Below, in pieces: positions 8,349 through 16,441 of a stretch of 64,000 nt of DNA. Every line of letters begins with the position of its first letter. Position 1 is the stretch's first letter. The position numbers and the translations under genes were made by a program. Below the pieces are notes generated by a model. The model made no database searches. It saw only the letters and a list, made by a program, of their open reading frames with translations, and had not been told where the DNA came from. This DNA comes from Pseudomonas rhizosphaerae (GTDB taxonomy: Bacteria > Pseudomonadota > Gammaproteobacteria > Pseudomonadales > Pseudomonadaceae): NCBI RefSeq assembly GCF_000761155.1, contig NZ_CP009533.1, positions 1,736,001 to 1,800,000 on the forward strand, given 5' to 3'.

Positions 8349-8797
8349 GCATGACCGCACGGGGCAGCCGCCCCGACGTGCTGGCGAGCGGGATCTTCAT
8401 CGGTCTGGGTGGCCTGGTGCTGTGGTCGACCAGCGACCTGCCGGTCGGCAGCGCGGCGATGATGGGGCCCGGCTTCATGCCGCTGATGATTGGTTCGCTG
8501 ATCATCGTCCTGGGTCTGGTCGTGGGCCTGGTCGGCATGTTCAAGCAGGTGGAGGCCATCGATCGGGTCAAGCTGCGCCCGCTGCTGATCCTGCTGGCAG
8601 CGGTAGGGGGATTCGCCCTGGCCGCCGAGCTGGCCGGGTTCATCATCGCCGCAGCAGGACTGATCATCTTCGGCAGCATGGCCGACAAGGAGTGGCGTGT
8701 TCGTGAAGTGCTCATCTCCAGTACGGTATTGACCCTGTTCGGGCTGCTCGTATTCATCTATGGACTCGATGTCCAAATGCCGGTGGGACCCTTCTGA
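8345..8797 (+). CDS. tctB: Tripartite tricarboxylate transporter small membrane subunit TctB
   Basis: The 150-residue protein has four hydrophobic segments (about 15-35, 45-65, 80-100 and 120-140), as in TctB. The first loop carries SDLPVGSAAMMGPGFMPLMIG, the usual GPGF.P motif of the family. I start it at 8345 because that ATG overlaps the tctC stop in an ATGA arrangement with GGGTGA close by; an ATG three codons earlier (8336) is also possible. The stop shares one base with the tctA start, so translation of all three is probably coupled. Confidence 0.88.
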   Translation: MSMTARGSRPDVLASGIFIGLGGLVLWSTSDLPVGSAAMMGPGFMPLMIGSLIIVLGLVVGLVGMFKQVEAIDRVKLRPLLILLAAVGGFALAAELAGFIIAAAGLIIFGSMADKEWRVREVLISSTVLTLFGLLVFIYGLDVQMPVGPF

Positions 8798-10305
8798 TGG
8801 ACATGTTCGACGCACTGTACCTGGGTTTTTCCGAAGCAATGAGCCCGACCAATCTGGCGTTCTGTCTGATCGGTGCACTGCTCGGAACCTTGATCGGCGT
8901 ATTGCCAGGCATCGGTCCGACCGCAACCGTGGCGATCCTGCTGCCGATCACTTATTTCCTGCCGCCACTCGCCGCGCTGATCATGCTGGCGGGTATCTTC
9001 TATGGCGCTCAATATGGAGGATCGACCACAGCCATTCTGGTCAACCTGCCGGGCGAGGCCTCGGCGGTCGTCACGGCGCTCGATGGCCACGCCATGGCCA
9101 AGCAGGGCAGGGCGGGTGCGGCCTTGGCGACCGCGGCGCTGGCCTCTTTCTTCGCCGGTACCGTGGCGACCGTGGCCCTGGCCGTGGCAGGTCCGCTGCT
9201 GTCCAAGTTCGCGCTCTCCTTCGGCCCCGCTGAATACGTGGCCTTGACCGTGTTCGGGTTGCTGGCGGCGACCATCCTGGCCAGTGGCTCGGTGATCAAG
9301 GCGGTCGGCATGGTCTGCATCGGCTTGCTCCTGGGGATGGTCGGCATCGACGTGAGCAGCGGTTCCACGCGGCTGACGTTCGGCAGCACCGACCTGTACG
9401 ACGGTATCGATTTCGTGGTCATCGCGGTGGGTCTGTTCGGCATTGCCGAGATCGCGGTCAACCTGGAGTCCGGCGAAGCCAAGACGTCGCTGGCCGGCAA
9501 GATCACCCGCCTGTGGCCCACGCGCGAAGACTTCCGCAAGGCGTGGCCGGCTACCCTGCGAGGTACGGCCCTGGGTACGTTTCTAGGTGTATTGCCAGGC
9601 GGCGGCGCAACGCTCAGTGCCTTCAGCGCCTACTCGCTGGAAAAGAAGATGTCGAAGACCCCGGAGAAGTTTGGCACCGGTCTGGTCGAAGGGGTCGCCG
9701 CACCGGAAGCCGCCAACAATGCCGGCGCGCAGTCCTCGTTCATTCCATTGCTCACCTTGGGCATTCCTTCCAACTCGATCATGGCGATGATGCTCGGGGC
9801 CATGATGATCCATGGCATTACCCCCGGTCCTTCGGTGATCACCAACCAACCGGCGCTGTTCTGGGGGCTGATAGCCAGCATGTGGATCGGCAACGTCATG
9901 CTGCTGGTCATCAACCTGCCGTTGATCGGCCTCTGGGTGCGCCTGCTGCGGGTGCCATACCGCCTGTTGTTCCCGGCTATCCTGCTGTTCTGCTGCGTTG
10001 GCGTGTACAGCGTGAACAACCGCGGTTTCGATGTGGCACTGGTGATCATCTTCGGCCTGCTGGGCTATCTGTTCCGCAAGGCCAAATGCGAGCCTGGCCC
10101 GCTGTTGCTCGGCTTCGTACTGGGCCCGCTGCTGGAAACCAATCTGCGCCGCGCACTGTTGATCTCCCAAGGCGATCCCGCCGTGCTCATCGAGCGGCCC
10201 ATCAGTGCGGTGTTGTTCGCCGCGTCGGCCATTCTGTTGGTGATGATGGTGCTGCCGGCGTTTCGCAAGAAGCGTGAAGAAGCTTTCCAGGACGAAGAAG
10301 TGTAA
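8797..10305 (+). CDS. tctA: Tripartite tricarboxylate transporter large permease TctA
   Basis: The 502-residue integral membrane protein has about eleven or twelve membrane segments. It shows the two TctA repeats, each with a conserved GVLPG loop: LIGVLPGIGPTATVAILLPITY at residues 31-53 and LGVLPGGGATLSAF at about 260-275. It also has the family signature YGGSTTAILVNLPGEASA near residue 75 and PEAANNAGAQSSFIPLLTLGIP in the second half. It forms the sodium- or proton-driven permease with TctB, loaded by TctC. The start overlaps the tctB stop by one base (TGATG). Confidence 0.93.
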   Translation: MDMFDALYLGFSEAMSPTNLAFCLIGALLGTLIGVLPGIGPTATVAILLPITYFLPPLAALIMLAGIFYGAQYGGSTTAILVNLPGEASAVVTALDGHAMAKQGRAGAALATAALASFFAGTVATVALAVAGPLLSKFALSFGPAEYVALTVFGLLAATILASGSVIKAVGMVCIGLLLGMVGIDVSSGSTRLTFGSTDLYDGIDFVVIAVGLFGIAEIAVNLESGEAKTSLAGKITRLWPTREDFRKAWPATLRGTALGTFLGVLPGGGATLSAFSAYSLEKKMSKTPEKFGTGLVEGVAAPEAANNAGAQSSFIPLLTLGIPSNSIMAMMLGAMMIHGITPGPSVITNQPALFWGLIASMWIGNVMLLVINLPLIGLWVRLLRVPYRLLFPAILLFCCVGVYSVNNRGFDVALVIIFGLLGYLFRKAKCEPGPLLLGFVLGPLLETNLRRALLISQGDPAVLIERPISAVLFAASAILLVMMVLPAFRKKREEAFQDEEV

Positions 10306-10333
10306 AGGCGTACCGAGCGTGGTTCGGACACGT

Positions 10334-11215
10334 TCAGCCGTGCAGATAGCGGTGGATGTGTTCGACGACGCAGGCTTCCACAGCGCCTTCACCGGCACCC
10401 TGGGCAAACACCGCACAACTGGCCGAAACGTCGCCTGCGCAACCTCGGTACACCGCCACGACGCTGCCGGGGCCGCATCCGGTATGCCCCGTCAACACCT
10501 GCCCATCGGCCACGGGCCCGCGCATCAGGCCCAGCGCATAGCCCGGCGCCGACCAGGGGCGGCCGGCAATCGGGCCGCCCAGTGTGCGCGTCTCCTGCAT
10601 CGCCACCAGCAGGTCGGCCGGCAGCAGGGTGTCAGCCAGCAGCCGGTCCAGGAGCAGGGCAGCTTGCGACAGTGGGCCGATCAGCAATCCGTGATAGACC
10701 CAGCCCGGGTCATAGTTCGAAGCCCCCGTGCAGGCGTGTTGCAGATCGGCTCGATCGGTCGCGAAACGCACATCGTCGAGACCCAATGGCAGCAGCACAC
10801 GGGTGCGAACCGCCTCGGCCAGGGTCAGGTTGCTGGTGTGTTCGATCAACCTTGCCACCATCAGGTAGCCCACATTCGAGTAATGCCAGCCTGCACCAGG
10901 CTTGTACCGAAGCCGGTCGGCCTGCAACCGCTCGAGCATTTCCTGCGCCGACCAGGGCAGTTCATGGTTGGCGACAGCGGTGTGGTAGTCGGCCAACTCG
11001 GCATAATCCGCCAAGCCCGCCTCGTGCCGCAGCAGTTGGCGAAGGGTGTAGTCGTTGCCTGCCAACGGATCGTCCAGGCTCAGTTGCCCATCGCGCACCA
11101 GCGTCAATGCGGTGGCGGCAAGGACCGTTTTGGTGAAGCTCCACCAGGGCAGCGTTGGCTCGCAGGGTTGTGGATACAGTACAAGTTGGCCGTTGACGAC
11201 CACGGACATCAGCAT
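10334..11215 (-). CDS. Serine hydrolase, class C beta-lactamase/DD-peptidase-like
   Basis: The 293-residue protein has the three motifs of the beta-lactamase superfamily: SFTK (SxxK, nucleophile Ser with its Lys) near residue 25, YSN (YxN) near residue 115, and HTG (KTG equivalent) near residue 245. No signal peptide is visible from the chosen ATG at 11215. The open frame continues upstream into the divergent dltE-like gene, so the true start is uncertain and an earlier non-ATG start is possible. Such proteins include esterases, D-aminopeptidases and other hydrolases; the substrate cannot be read, and antibiotic resistance should not be assumed. Confidence 0.75.
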   Translation of the reverse strand: MLMSVVVNGQLVLYPQPCEPTLPWWSFTKTVLAATALTLVRDGQLSLDDPLAGNDYTLRQLLRHEAGLADYAELADYHTAVANHELPWSAQEMLERLQADRLRYKPGAGWHYSNVGYLMVARLIEHTSNLTLAEAVRTRVLLPLGLDDVRFATDRADLQHACTGASNYDPGWVYHGLLIGPLSQAALLLDRLLADTLLPADLLVAMQETRTLGGPIAGRPWSAPGYALGLMRGPVADGQVLTGHTGCGPGSVVAVYRGCAGDVSASCAVFAQGAGEGAVEACVVEHIHRYLHG

Positions 11216-11336
11216 GCTGGCCTCGCGAGTGAGCGATGGGACGGATGAGGAGCGTGCGACTGGCGCCTTTCCCCCAGGCGTCCTATGGTAGACCAGACTT
11301 GCACACAATGACTTCCCCACCTTACTGGAGGCTTCC

Positions 11337-12104
11337 ATGCAAACCACGGGCAACACGATCCTGATCACCGGTGGCGGTAGCGGCATCGGTCGCGCTCTGG
11401 CCGAAGCCTTTCTGGCCCGAGGCAACGAAGTGATCATCGCGGGGCGCCGAGAGTCACTGCTCGAACAAGTGGCTCAGGCCAATCCCGGCTTGCACTACAC
11501 CGTACTCGACACCAGCGATGCGCAGGACCGGCAGCGAGTCGTCGAACAGCTGATCGAACGTCACCCGGACCTCAACACGGTCATTCACTCGGCCGGCATC
11601 ATGCGCGGCGAGTCCTTGCGGGCAGGCTCCACCGAACTTGAAGCCACGGTCGCTACCAACCTGCTGGGGCCCATCCATCTGGATGGCCTGCTGCTGCCGC
11701 ACTTTCTCACTCGACCCCACGCGGCCATCGTGACGGTCTCCTCCGGATTGGCGTTCGTCCCGCTGGCCCTGAACCCCAGCTACTGCGCGACCAAGGCGGC
11801 GGTCCACTCCTACAGCCAGTCACTGCGCTACCAGCTCAAGGACACCGCCGTGAAGGTCCACGAACTGGTGCCGCCGTACGTCCAGACCGAACTGATGGGC
11901 CAGCGCCAAGCCAACGACCCCCACGCGATGCCGCTCGCGGAGTTCATCGACGAAGTCATGGCGATTTTCGAACGCTCGCCGGATGCCGAGGAGATTCTCG
12001 TCGAGCGGGTCAAGCCGTTGCGTTTCGCCGAAGCCAATGGCGGCTATGGACAGTTCTTCACGAACTTCAACGACCAGATGGCTGCGGCGCGGGCGGGGGA
12101 GTAG
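11337..12104 (+). CDS. Short-chain dehydrogenase/reductase, DltE-like
   Basis: The 255-residue enzyme has the classical SDR pattern: TGGGSGIG for NAD(P) binding at residues 11-18, a GRR cofactor-specificity turn near 36-38 that suggests NADPH, HSAG near 84, a Ser in VTVSSG, and the catalytic pair in YCATK near residue 150. The second half (PPYVQTELMGQ) resembles DltE-type oxidoreductases. The start is firm: GGAGG lies seven bases before the ATG. It is divergent from the serine hydrolase gene, and nothing around it fixes a substrate. Confidence 0.87.
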   Translation: MQTTGNTILITGGGSGIGRALAEAFLARGNEVIIAGRRESLLEQVAQANPGLHYTVLDTSDAQDRQRVVEQLIERHPDLNTVIHSAGIMRGESLRAGSTELEATVATNLLGPIHLDGLLLPHFLTRPHAAIVTVSSGLAFVPLALNPSYCATKAAVHSYSQSLRYQLKDTAVKVHELVPPYVQTELMGQRQANDPHAMPLAEFIDEVMAIFERSPDAEEILVERVKPLRFAEANGGYGQFFTNFNDQMAAARAGE

Positions 12105-12267
12105 GGCCAAAGAGGGTTGTACCGATCTTTCGGATTCATCTTTCCGGCGCGGATGTTAGGAGAACGGTTTGCTGGATTGGCTTGCATCACATTCGGTACT
12201 GGCCGATAATCGCTTCCAACAACTAATCCTCGTGACTGGCGTGGTTTGGCCATCTGGTTGGAGGAGG

Positions 12268-12293
12268 AAAAAGCCGGCGCGAGCCGGTTTTTT
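12268..12293 (+). terminator. Rho-independent terminator between the SDR and NYN genes
   Basis: A run of A is followed by CCGGC, the loop GCGA, GCCGG and then six T. The stem is short (five GC pairs plus A/T pairs with one bulged G) but has the classical layout on the plus strand. It should end transcripts arriving from the SDR gene before the NYN gene starts at 12313. Confidence 0.6.
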
Positions 12294-12312
12294 CGTTTCT
12301 GGAGTATGGCAA

Positions 12313-13269
12313 ATGCAGCTACCGCCTCAGTCGGAGCCTCTGCGCACTCGCATTTACATCGATGGATACAACTTTTACTACGGATGTCTACGTGGCACTC
12401 CCTACAAGTGGCTGGATCTGCTGCCCCTTTTCGAAAGACATATCCTCCCATCGGCACTGGTAAAGGATGAAGAAGGTCGGATCAGACAATCAATCCTGCT
12501 TGCGTCCCCTTCGATAAAGTTCTTTACCGCGAAAATCGTCGAGTCCGTTGCTCGCGCGGCCGATTCCGTTTCGTCGCAAGCGCGTTATCACACTGCGTTG
12601 AGAAAGCTATATGAAACGCGTATCGAGTTGGTCGAAGGTTACTACGCGGTCAACAAGATGAAAGTGAAGGTCGTCGATCCTGATTGCCCGAACCGTGCTC
12701 CACGCGAGTGCCGGGAGGTACAGGCCTGGAAAGTCGAAGAAAAGCAAAGTGACGTGAACCTCGCTCTGCAAGCCTATCACGACGCCATTACCGGCCAGAT
12801 TGACCACGCCGTCATCGTCACCAACGACACCGATATCGCTCCAGCGCTGCAAATGATCAGAGCCCATACCACCGTGCTGATCGGTGTAGTCGTACCAACC
12901 ATCGACCAGCGCCGTCCTCCCAACACCGACCTGGTGAAGCTTGCCCATTGGAGACGGGAGCATATCAATCCTCATGAGCTGGCAACTTGCCAATTGCCCC
13001 GTGTCATTCCGGGGAGAAAGGCGACCATAAAGCCTGAATCCTGGTATGCCCAACCTGAGTTGCTCAAAGCGATTCTGGAGTTGGCTGCCCCTGTACGTGG
13101 AAGCAAGGCAGCCGTATTCAAATGGATGGATCAAGTGAATCCCTATCTGGGCGATCAACGCCCGATCGATATGATCGACTCTCACTCGGGTGCGAATCAG
13201 GTACTTGAATACATTCGAAACTATCTTTCGCAAACTACATCCAGACCTGATGACATACATACCTCTTAG
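12313..13269 (+). CDS. NYN-domain (PIN-like) ribonuclease with a Xre/MbcA/ParS-like C-terminal domain
   Basis: The 318-residue product starts with an NYN domain at about 11-215. Acidic metal-binding positions are visible in RIYIDGYNFYYG (Asp17), in EEKQSDVNLAL and in VTNDTDIAPAL. This family comprises PIN-like nucleases that act on RNA. After a linker, the last 60 residues read VFKWMDQVNPYLGDQRPIDMI.., then SHSGANQVLEYIRNYL. That pattern (W..-NP.LG...PID-....G...V) is that of the C-terminal toxin-binding domain of Xre/MbcA/ParS antitoxins. No RES-type toxin gene is adjacent. The ATG at 12313 has GGAG ten bases upstream; the earlier open frame crosses a terminator and is unlikely to be coding. 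Confidence 0.8.
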   Translation: MQLPPQSEPLRTRIYIDGYNFYYGCLRGTPYKWLDLLPLFERHILPSALVKDEEGRIRQSILLASPSIKFFTAKIVESVARAADSVSSQARYHTALRKLYETRIELVEGYYAVNKMKVKVVDPDCPNRAPRECREVQAWKVEEKQSDVNLALQAYHDAITGQIDHAVIVTNDTDIAPALQMIRAHTTVLIGVVVPTIDQRRPPNTDLVKLAHWRREHINPHELATCQLPRVIPGRKATIKPESWYAQPELLKAILELAAPVRGSKAAVFKWMDQVNPYLGDQRPIDMIDSHSGANQVLEYIRNYLSQTTSRPDDIHTS

Positions 13270-13364
13270 GCATGACGTAGGACTCTTCCGAACTTCTCGC
13301 ATTATATTTTCCATCGTCATCCGCCATAACGCCGATACAAAGCCCGCTTGACGCCTCGTGCCCA

Positions 13365-13760
13365 TTAAACCCCAGGCAGCTTCGCTATCACCTTGATCTC
13401 GAAATCGAAGCCATATAACCACGTAACGCCCACGCAGGTGATGTTCGGGAAAGGCGCCTGTCCCCAGTATTCAGGCACCACTTCCCAGATGGTTTCGAAC
13501 CGCGATTGCGGGTCGACGATGAACACCGTGACGTCCACCACGTCGTCGAAGGTGCACTGCGCCGCGTGCAGCACGGCGTTGAGGTTCTGGAACGCCAGGC
13601 GCACCTGGTCTCGCAGGTCCGGCTCGGGCGAGCCGTCTTCGCGGCTGCCGACCTGGCCGGACACGAACAGCAGGCCATTGCTGCGAACAGCGGGTGAATA
13701 GCGGTTGCGTTCATAAAGGGCCTGGCGGCCGGTTGGAAAAACGACGTCACGCTGAGTCAT
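13365..13760 (-). CDS. RidA family (YjgF/YER057c/UK114) protein
   Basis: The 131-residue protein has the chorismate-mutase-like Rid fold: YSPAVRSNGLLFVSGQVG near the start, QVRLAFQNLNAVLHAAQCTFDDVVDVTVFIVD in the middle, and FPNITCVGVTWLYGFDFEIKVIA at the end. The Arg of RidA proper (in R.xK near residue 105) that binds imine carboxylates is not where expected, so this is more likely an RidA-like subgroup with another substrate than a true 2-aminoacrylate deaminase. GGAGG lies seven bases before the ATG. A LysR gene is divergent to it and probably regulates it. Confidence 0.85.
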   Translation of the reverse strand: MTQRDVVFPTGRQALYERNRYSPAVRSNGLLFVSGQVGSREDGSPEPDLRDQVRLAFQNLNAVLHAAQCTFDDVVDVTVFIVDPQSRFETIWEVVPEYWGQAPFPNITCVGVTWLYGFDFEIKVIAKLPGV

Positions 13761-13860
13761 GGGATTGCCTCCGTAAGCGGGCCGGGCGACCCGTTATCTA
13801 TCGAAGGAAAACAGTAGAGGCTTGCCCTGGCGGGATAAACGAGCAAGTCTGACCAGGACT

Positions 13861-13877
13861 GTTTGCGTTTTCCAAAC
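13861..13877. promoter_or_regulatory. Candidate LysR-type operator between ridA-like and lysR genes
   Basis: GTTTG and CAAAC form an inverted repeat around a seven-base spacer in the 142-base region separating the two divergent genes. The shape and spacing fit LysR-type binding sites. It begins 42 bases before the lysR start at 13903. Confidence 0.4.
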
Positions 13878-13902
13878 AATGGCTCCTGAAAACGAGGTAC
13901 CG

Positions 13903-14817
13903 ATGGACCGTTTCGATGCCATGCAGGCGTTTGCGCGGGTGGTGGAGACGGGCAGTTTCACCCAGGCGGCGCACACCCTGCACATGAGCAAGACCACGGT
14001 GACCCAGCTGGTGCAGCAGCTCGAAGCGCGTCTGCGGGTGAAGCTGCTCAACCGCACCACGCGCCGGGTCAACGTCACCGCCGACGGCGCCGCCTACTAC
14101 GACAGGGTGGTGCGCCTGCTGGCCGATCTGGACGACGCCGAGACCGGTCTATCCAGTGCCGCCACCGTTCCGCGCGGCAGGCTGCGGGTCGACGTGCCCA
14201 GTCCTTTCGCCAGCCATGTGCTGATGCCAGCCTTTCCCGAATTTCATCGCCGCTACCCGGATATCCAGATCGACATGGGCGTCAGCGACCGCATGGTCGA
14301 CATCATCGGCGAGAACGTGGACTGTGTCGTGCGCGGCGGTGAATTGACCGATCAGTCGCTGATGGCGCGCCGCCTGGGCGACCTGCGATTGGGCGTCTAT
14401 GCATCGCCCGGCTATTTGCGCCGACTCGGCACGCCCCAGCATCCCGGCGATCTGGAAGCGTCCGATCACCGAGTGATCGGCTTTCTCTGGGCACGCACGG
14501 GCAGGGCCCTTGCTTACACCCTGCAGCGCGACGGCGAGCGCGTGACCGTACGCGGCCAAGCGGTGCTTTCGGTCGACGACGGCAACGCCTATCTGGCCGC
14601 AGGGCTGGCTGGCATGGGGGTGCTTTGGCTACCGGAGTACATGGCCAGCGCACCCGTAGCGCGCGGCGAGCTCGTTGCGCTGTTTCAGGACTGGCAACTG
14701 GAGTCCATGCCGATGTACATCGCCTATCCGCCCAATCGACATATCAGCTTGAAACTGCGGGTGTTCATCGAGTGGGTGGTGGAACTGTTGCCGTTCGAAG
14801 GAGCGGCGAGCGGGTAA
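13903..14817 (+). CDS. LysR-family transcriptional regulator
   Basis: The 304-residue protein has the LysR winged helix at residues 1-60 (MDRFDAMQAFARVVETGSFTQAAHTLHMSKTTV...LEARLRVKLLNRTTRRV) and a periplasmic-binding-like effector domain at about 90-300. It belongs to the branch that regulates divergent single genes (CrgA/DhcR-like, VDVPSPFASHVLMPAFPEF). The ATG at 13903 was chosen because it starts exactly at the family N-terminus and has GAGG six bases upstream. The divergent RidA-like gene is the obvious target. Confidence 0.9.
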   Translation: MDRFDAMQAFARVVETGSFTQAAHTLHMSKTTVTQLVQQLEARLRVKLLNRTTRRVNVTADGAAYYDRVVRLLADLDDAETGLSSAATVPRGRLRVDVPSPFASHVLMPAFPEFHRRYPDIQIDMGVSDRMVDIIGENVDCVVRGGELTDQSLMARRLGDLRLGVYASPGYLRRLGTPQHPGDLEASDHRVIGFLWARTGRALAYTLQRDGERVTVRGQAVLSVDDGNAYLAAGLAGMGVLWLPEYMASAPVARGELVALFQDWQLESMPMYIAYPPNRHISLKLRVFIEWVVELLPFEGAASG

Positions 14818-14833
14818 TACAATGCCTGTGCGG

Positions 14834-15661
14834 TCAGCCGATGATGATGGTGCCGGCAGCGATAATCGTACAGGCCAGCACTTTGCGCACGGTGAGGCTT
14901 TCGCCCAGGAAGAACCAGCCGATCAAGGCTGCGAACAGCACGCTGGTCTCGCGCAGCGCCGAGACCATACCCATGGGTGCATCGGTCATGGCCTGGATGA
15001 CGATGCCATAGGCTAGCAGGGACACCAGGCCGCCGGCAGCCGCCGTTGCCATTCCGGGACGATAAGCAAACAGGCTGCGCGCTCCGCGCCGACCGATATA
15101 CACCATCGGCATCAGCACCCCCCACAGCACACACATCCACACGGTATAGGCCATGGGGGCGCCGGACAGGCGCGCACCGATGCCATCGGTGACGCTGTAG
15201 GCTGCGATGAACACACCGGTGCCCAGGGCGTAGGGCAGGCTGGGCACGGCCAGTTTGCCCTTGCTGAAGGCCAGCAGGATGATGCCGCCCGAGACCAGGC
15301 AGATGCCGGCCAAGGCACTGGCCTGGATGTGCTCGCCGGCGAATATCGCTGCACCCAGCGCGATCAGGATCGGCGACGAGCCGCGGGCAACCGGATAGGT
15401 CTGCCCGAGGTCGCCCATCCGGTAGCTGCGCACCAGAAACAGGTTGTAGCCCACGTGCAGCACGCCCGACAACACGGCATACGGCCAGCTCGCCATGGCT
15501 GGAGCCACCATGAACAGTGCCAGGACGATGCAAGTGCCAGCCACGGCCAGGCACATGACGGTCATCGACCAGAGCCGATCCGCGCCACCGCGCAGCAGTG
15601 CGTTCCAACCGGCATGGAGCAGGGCGGCGAATAACACGAGGGAGATGGTGGAAATAGGCAT
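14834..15661 (-). CDS. EamA/RhaT-type drug/metabolite transporter
   Basis: The 275-residue membrane protein has about ten predicted helices in two EamA halves. Typical motifs are LLHAGWNALLRGG in the first half and YPVARGSSPILIALGAAIF and LRETSVLFAALIGWFFLGE near the ends of the two repeats. DMT proteins export small metabolites or amino acids; the cargo cannot be predicted. It converges with the lysR gene (16 bases between the stops), so it is probably a separate unit. Confidence 0.87.
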   Translation of the reverse strand: MPISTISLVLFAALLHAGWNALLRGGADRLWSMTVMCLAVAGTCIVLALFMVAPAMASWPYAVLSGVLHVGYNLFLVRSYRMGDLGQTYPVARGSSPILIALGAAIFAGEHIQASALAGICLVSGGIILLAFSKGKLAVPSLPYALGTGVFIAAYSVTDGIGARLSGAPMAYTVWMCVLWGVLMPMVYIGRRGARSLFAYRPGMATAAAGGLVSLLAYGIVIQAMTDAPMGMVSALRETSVLFAALIGWFFLGESLTVRKVLACTIIAAGTIIIG

Positions 15662-15736
15662 TGCGGCATTCTAGGCCAGCAAGCAGGAGACAGGACAGTG
15701 AAGTCTGCTCGTCGTCGATATCGGATCATCAACGCA

Positions 15737-15774
15737 GCAGGCCCGCGCAGTTCAGCCGAACTGCGCGGGCCTGC
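15737..15774. terminator. Perfect 17-bp hairpin downstream of ohr
   Basis: Two 17-base arms (15737-15753 and 15758-15774) are exact inverted repeats around the loop AGCC, in the gap between ohr and the DMT gene. The stem is very GC-rich (GCAGGCCCGCGCAGTTC). No T-run follows it on the minus strand, so it may block read-through or protect the 3' end rather than act as a textbook intrinsic terminator. Confidence 0.55.
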
Positions 15775-15804
15775 CCTTGCGATCAGAGCGATCGCAGGGG
15801 GGCG

Positions 15805-16224
15805 TCAGACAGTGACGTGCAGACGAACGTCGACGTTGCCGCGGGTGGCATTGGAGTACGGGCAGACCTGGTGGGCCGCTTCGACCAGCGCTTCGGCGTC
15901 GGCCTGTTCCAGACCTGGCAGGTGGATGTGCAGATCGATGTCCAGACCGAAACCGCCGGGGATCTGGCCGATGCCCACGTTGGCCGTGATCGAGGTGTCG
16001 GCCGGCACGCTGCGCTTGCTCTGGCCGGCGACGAATTTCAAGGCGCCGATGAAGCAGGCCGAGTAGCCCGCCGCGAACAGCTGCTCCGGGTTGGTCGCTG
16101 CACCGCCGGCACCGCCCAGTTCTTTCGGTGTTGCCAGAGCCACGTCGAGAATCTTGTCACTGGAGACAGCACGGCCATCACGGCCACCGGTGGCAGTTGC
16201 GGTTGCGGTATAGAGAACGTTCAT
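15805..16224 (-). CDS. ohr: Organic hydroperoxide resistance protein Ohr (OsmC/Ohr family)
   Basis: The 139-residue protein matches Ohr in length and sequence. The peroxidatic Cys is in AAGYSACFIGAL (about residue 57) and the resolving Cys in VEAAHQVCPYSNATRGN (about 121). It reduces organic and fatty-acid hydroperoxides in the cytosol with lipoylated proteins as electron donors. In pseudomonads it is normally controlled by OhrR; no ohrR gene is adjacent here. Confidence 0.95.
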   Translation of the reverse strand: MNVLYTATATATGGRDGRAVSSDKILDVALATPKELGGAGGAATNPEQLFAAGYSACFIGALKFVAGQSKRSVPADTSITANVGIGQIPGGFGLDIDLHIHLPGLEQADAEALVEAAHQVCPYSNATRGNVDVRLHVTV

Positions 16225-16441
16225 GGATTTATCTCTTCAGGACTGGATGGGGGTACCGCCAGCGCGCATATGCACGATAAACAGTGATGATTAATCTATC
16301 GTGCAAATATTTAGCACGCAAGACATTCCTGTGTTGATTTCGGCAGGGTGCCCGATCTGGCCCTGTTGCTCTTGACCCGCAGGGCCACATTTGGCGGTTA
16401 GGTTAGCGTCAGCGCCTGAAGCAACGGTTGGTACACCCTGA

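Noticed and set aside
10334..11437. A longer serine hydrolase starting at 11437.
   Set aside because: The extra codons overlap the start of the divergent SDR gene, have no family-like sequence and would cover its promoter.
12120..12300. Possible tRNA gene or attachment site in the gap before the NYN gene.
   Set aside because: No cloverleaf arms, no T-loop GGTTCGAATCC-type sequence and no CCA end; the only structure is a short terminator.
15737..15774. Pseudomonas REP element.
   Set aside because: It is a single perfect hairpin without the usual REP core and I saw no second copy in the window.
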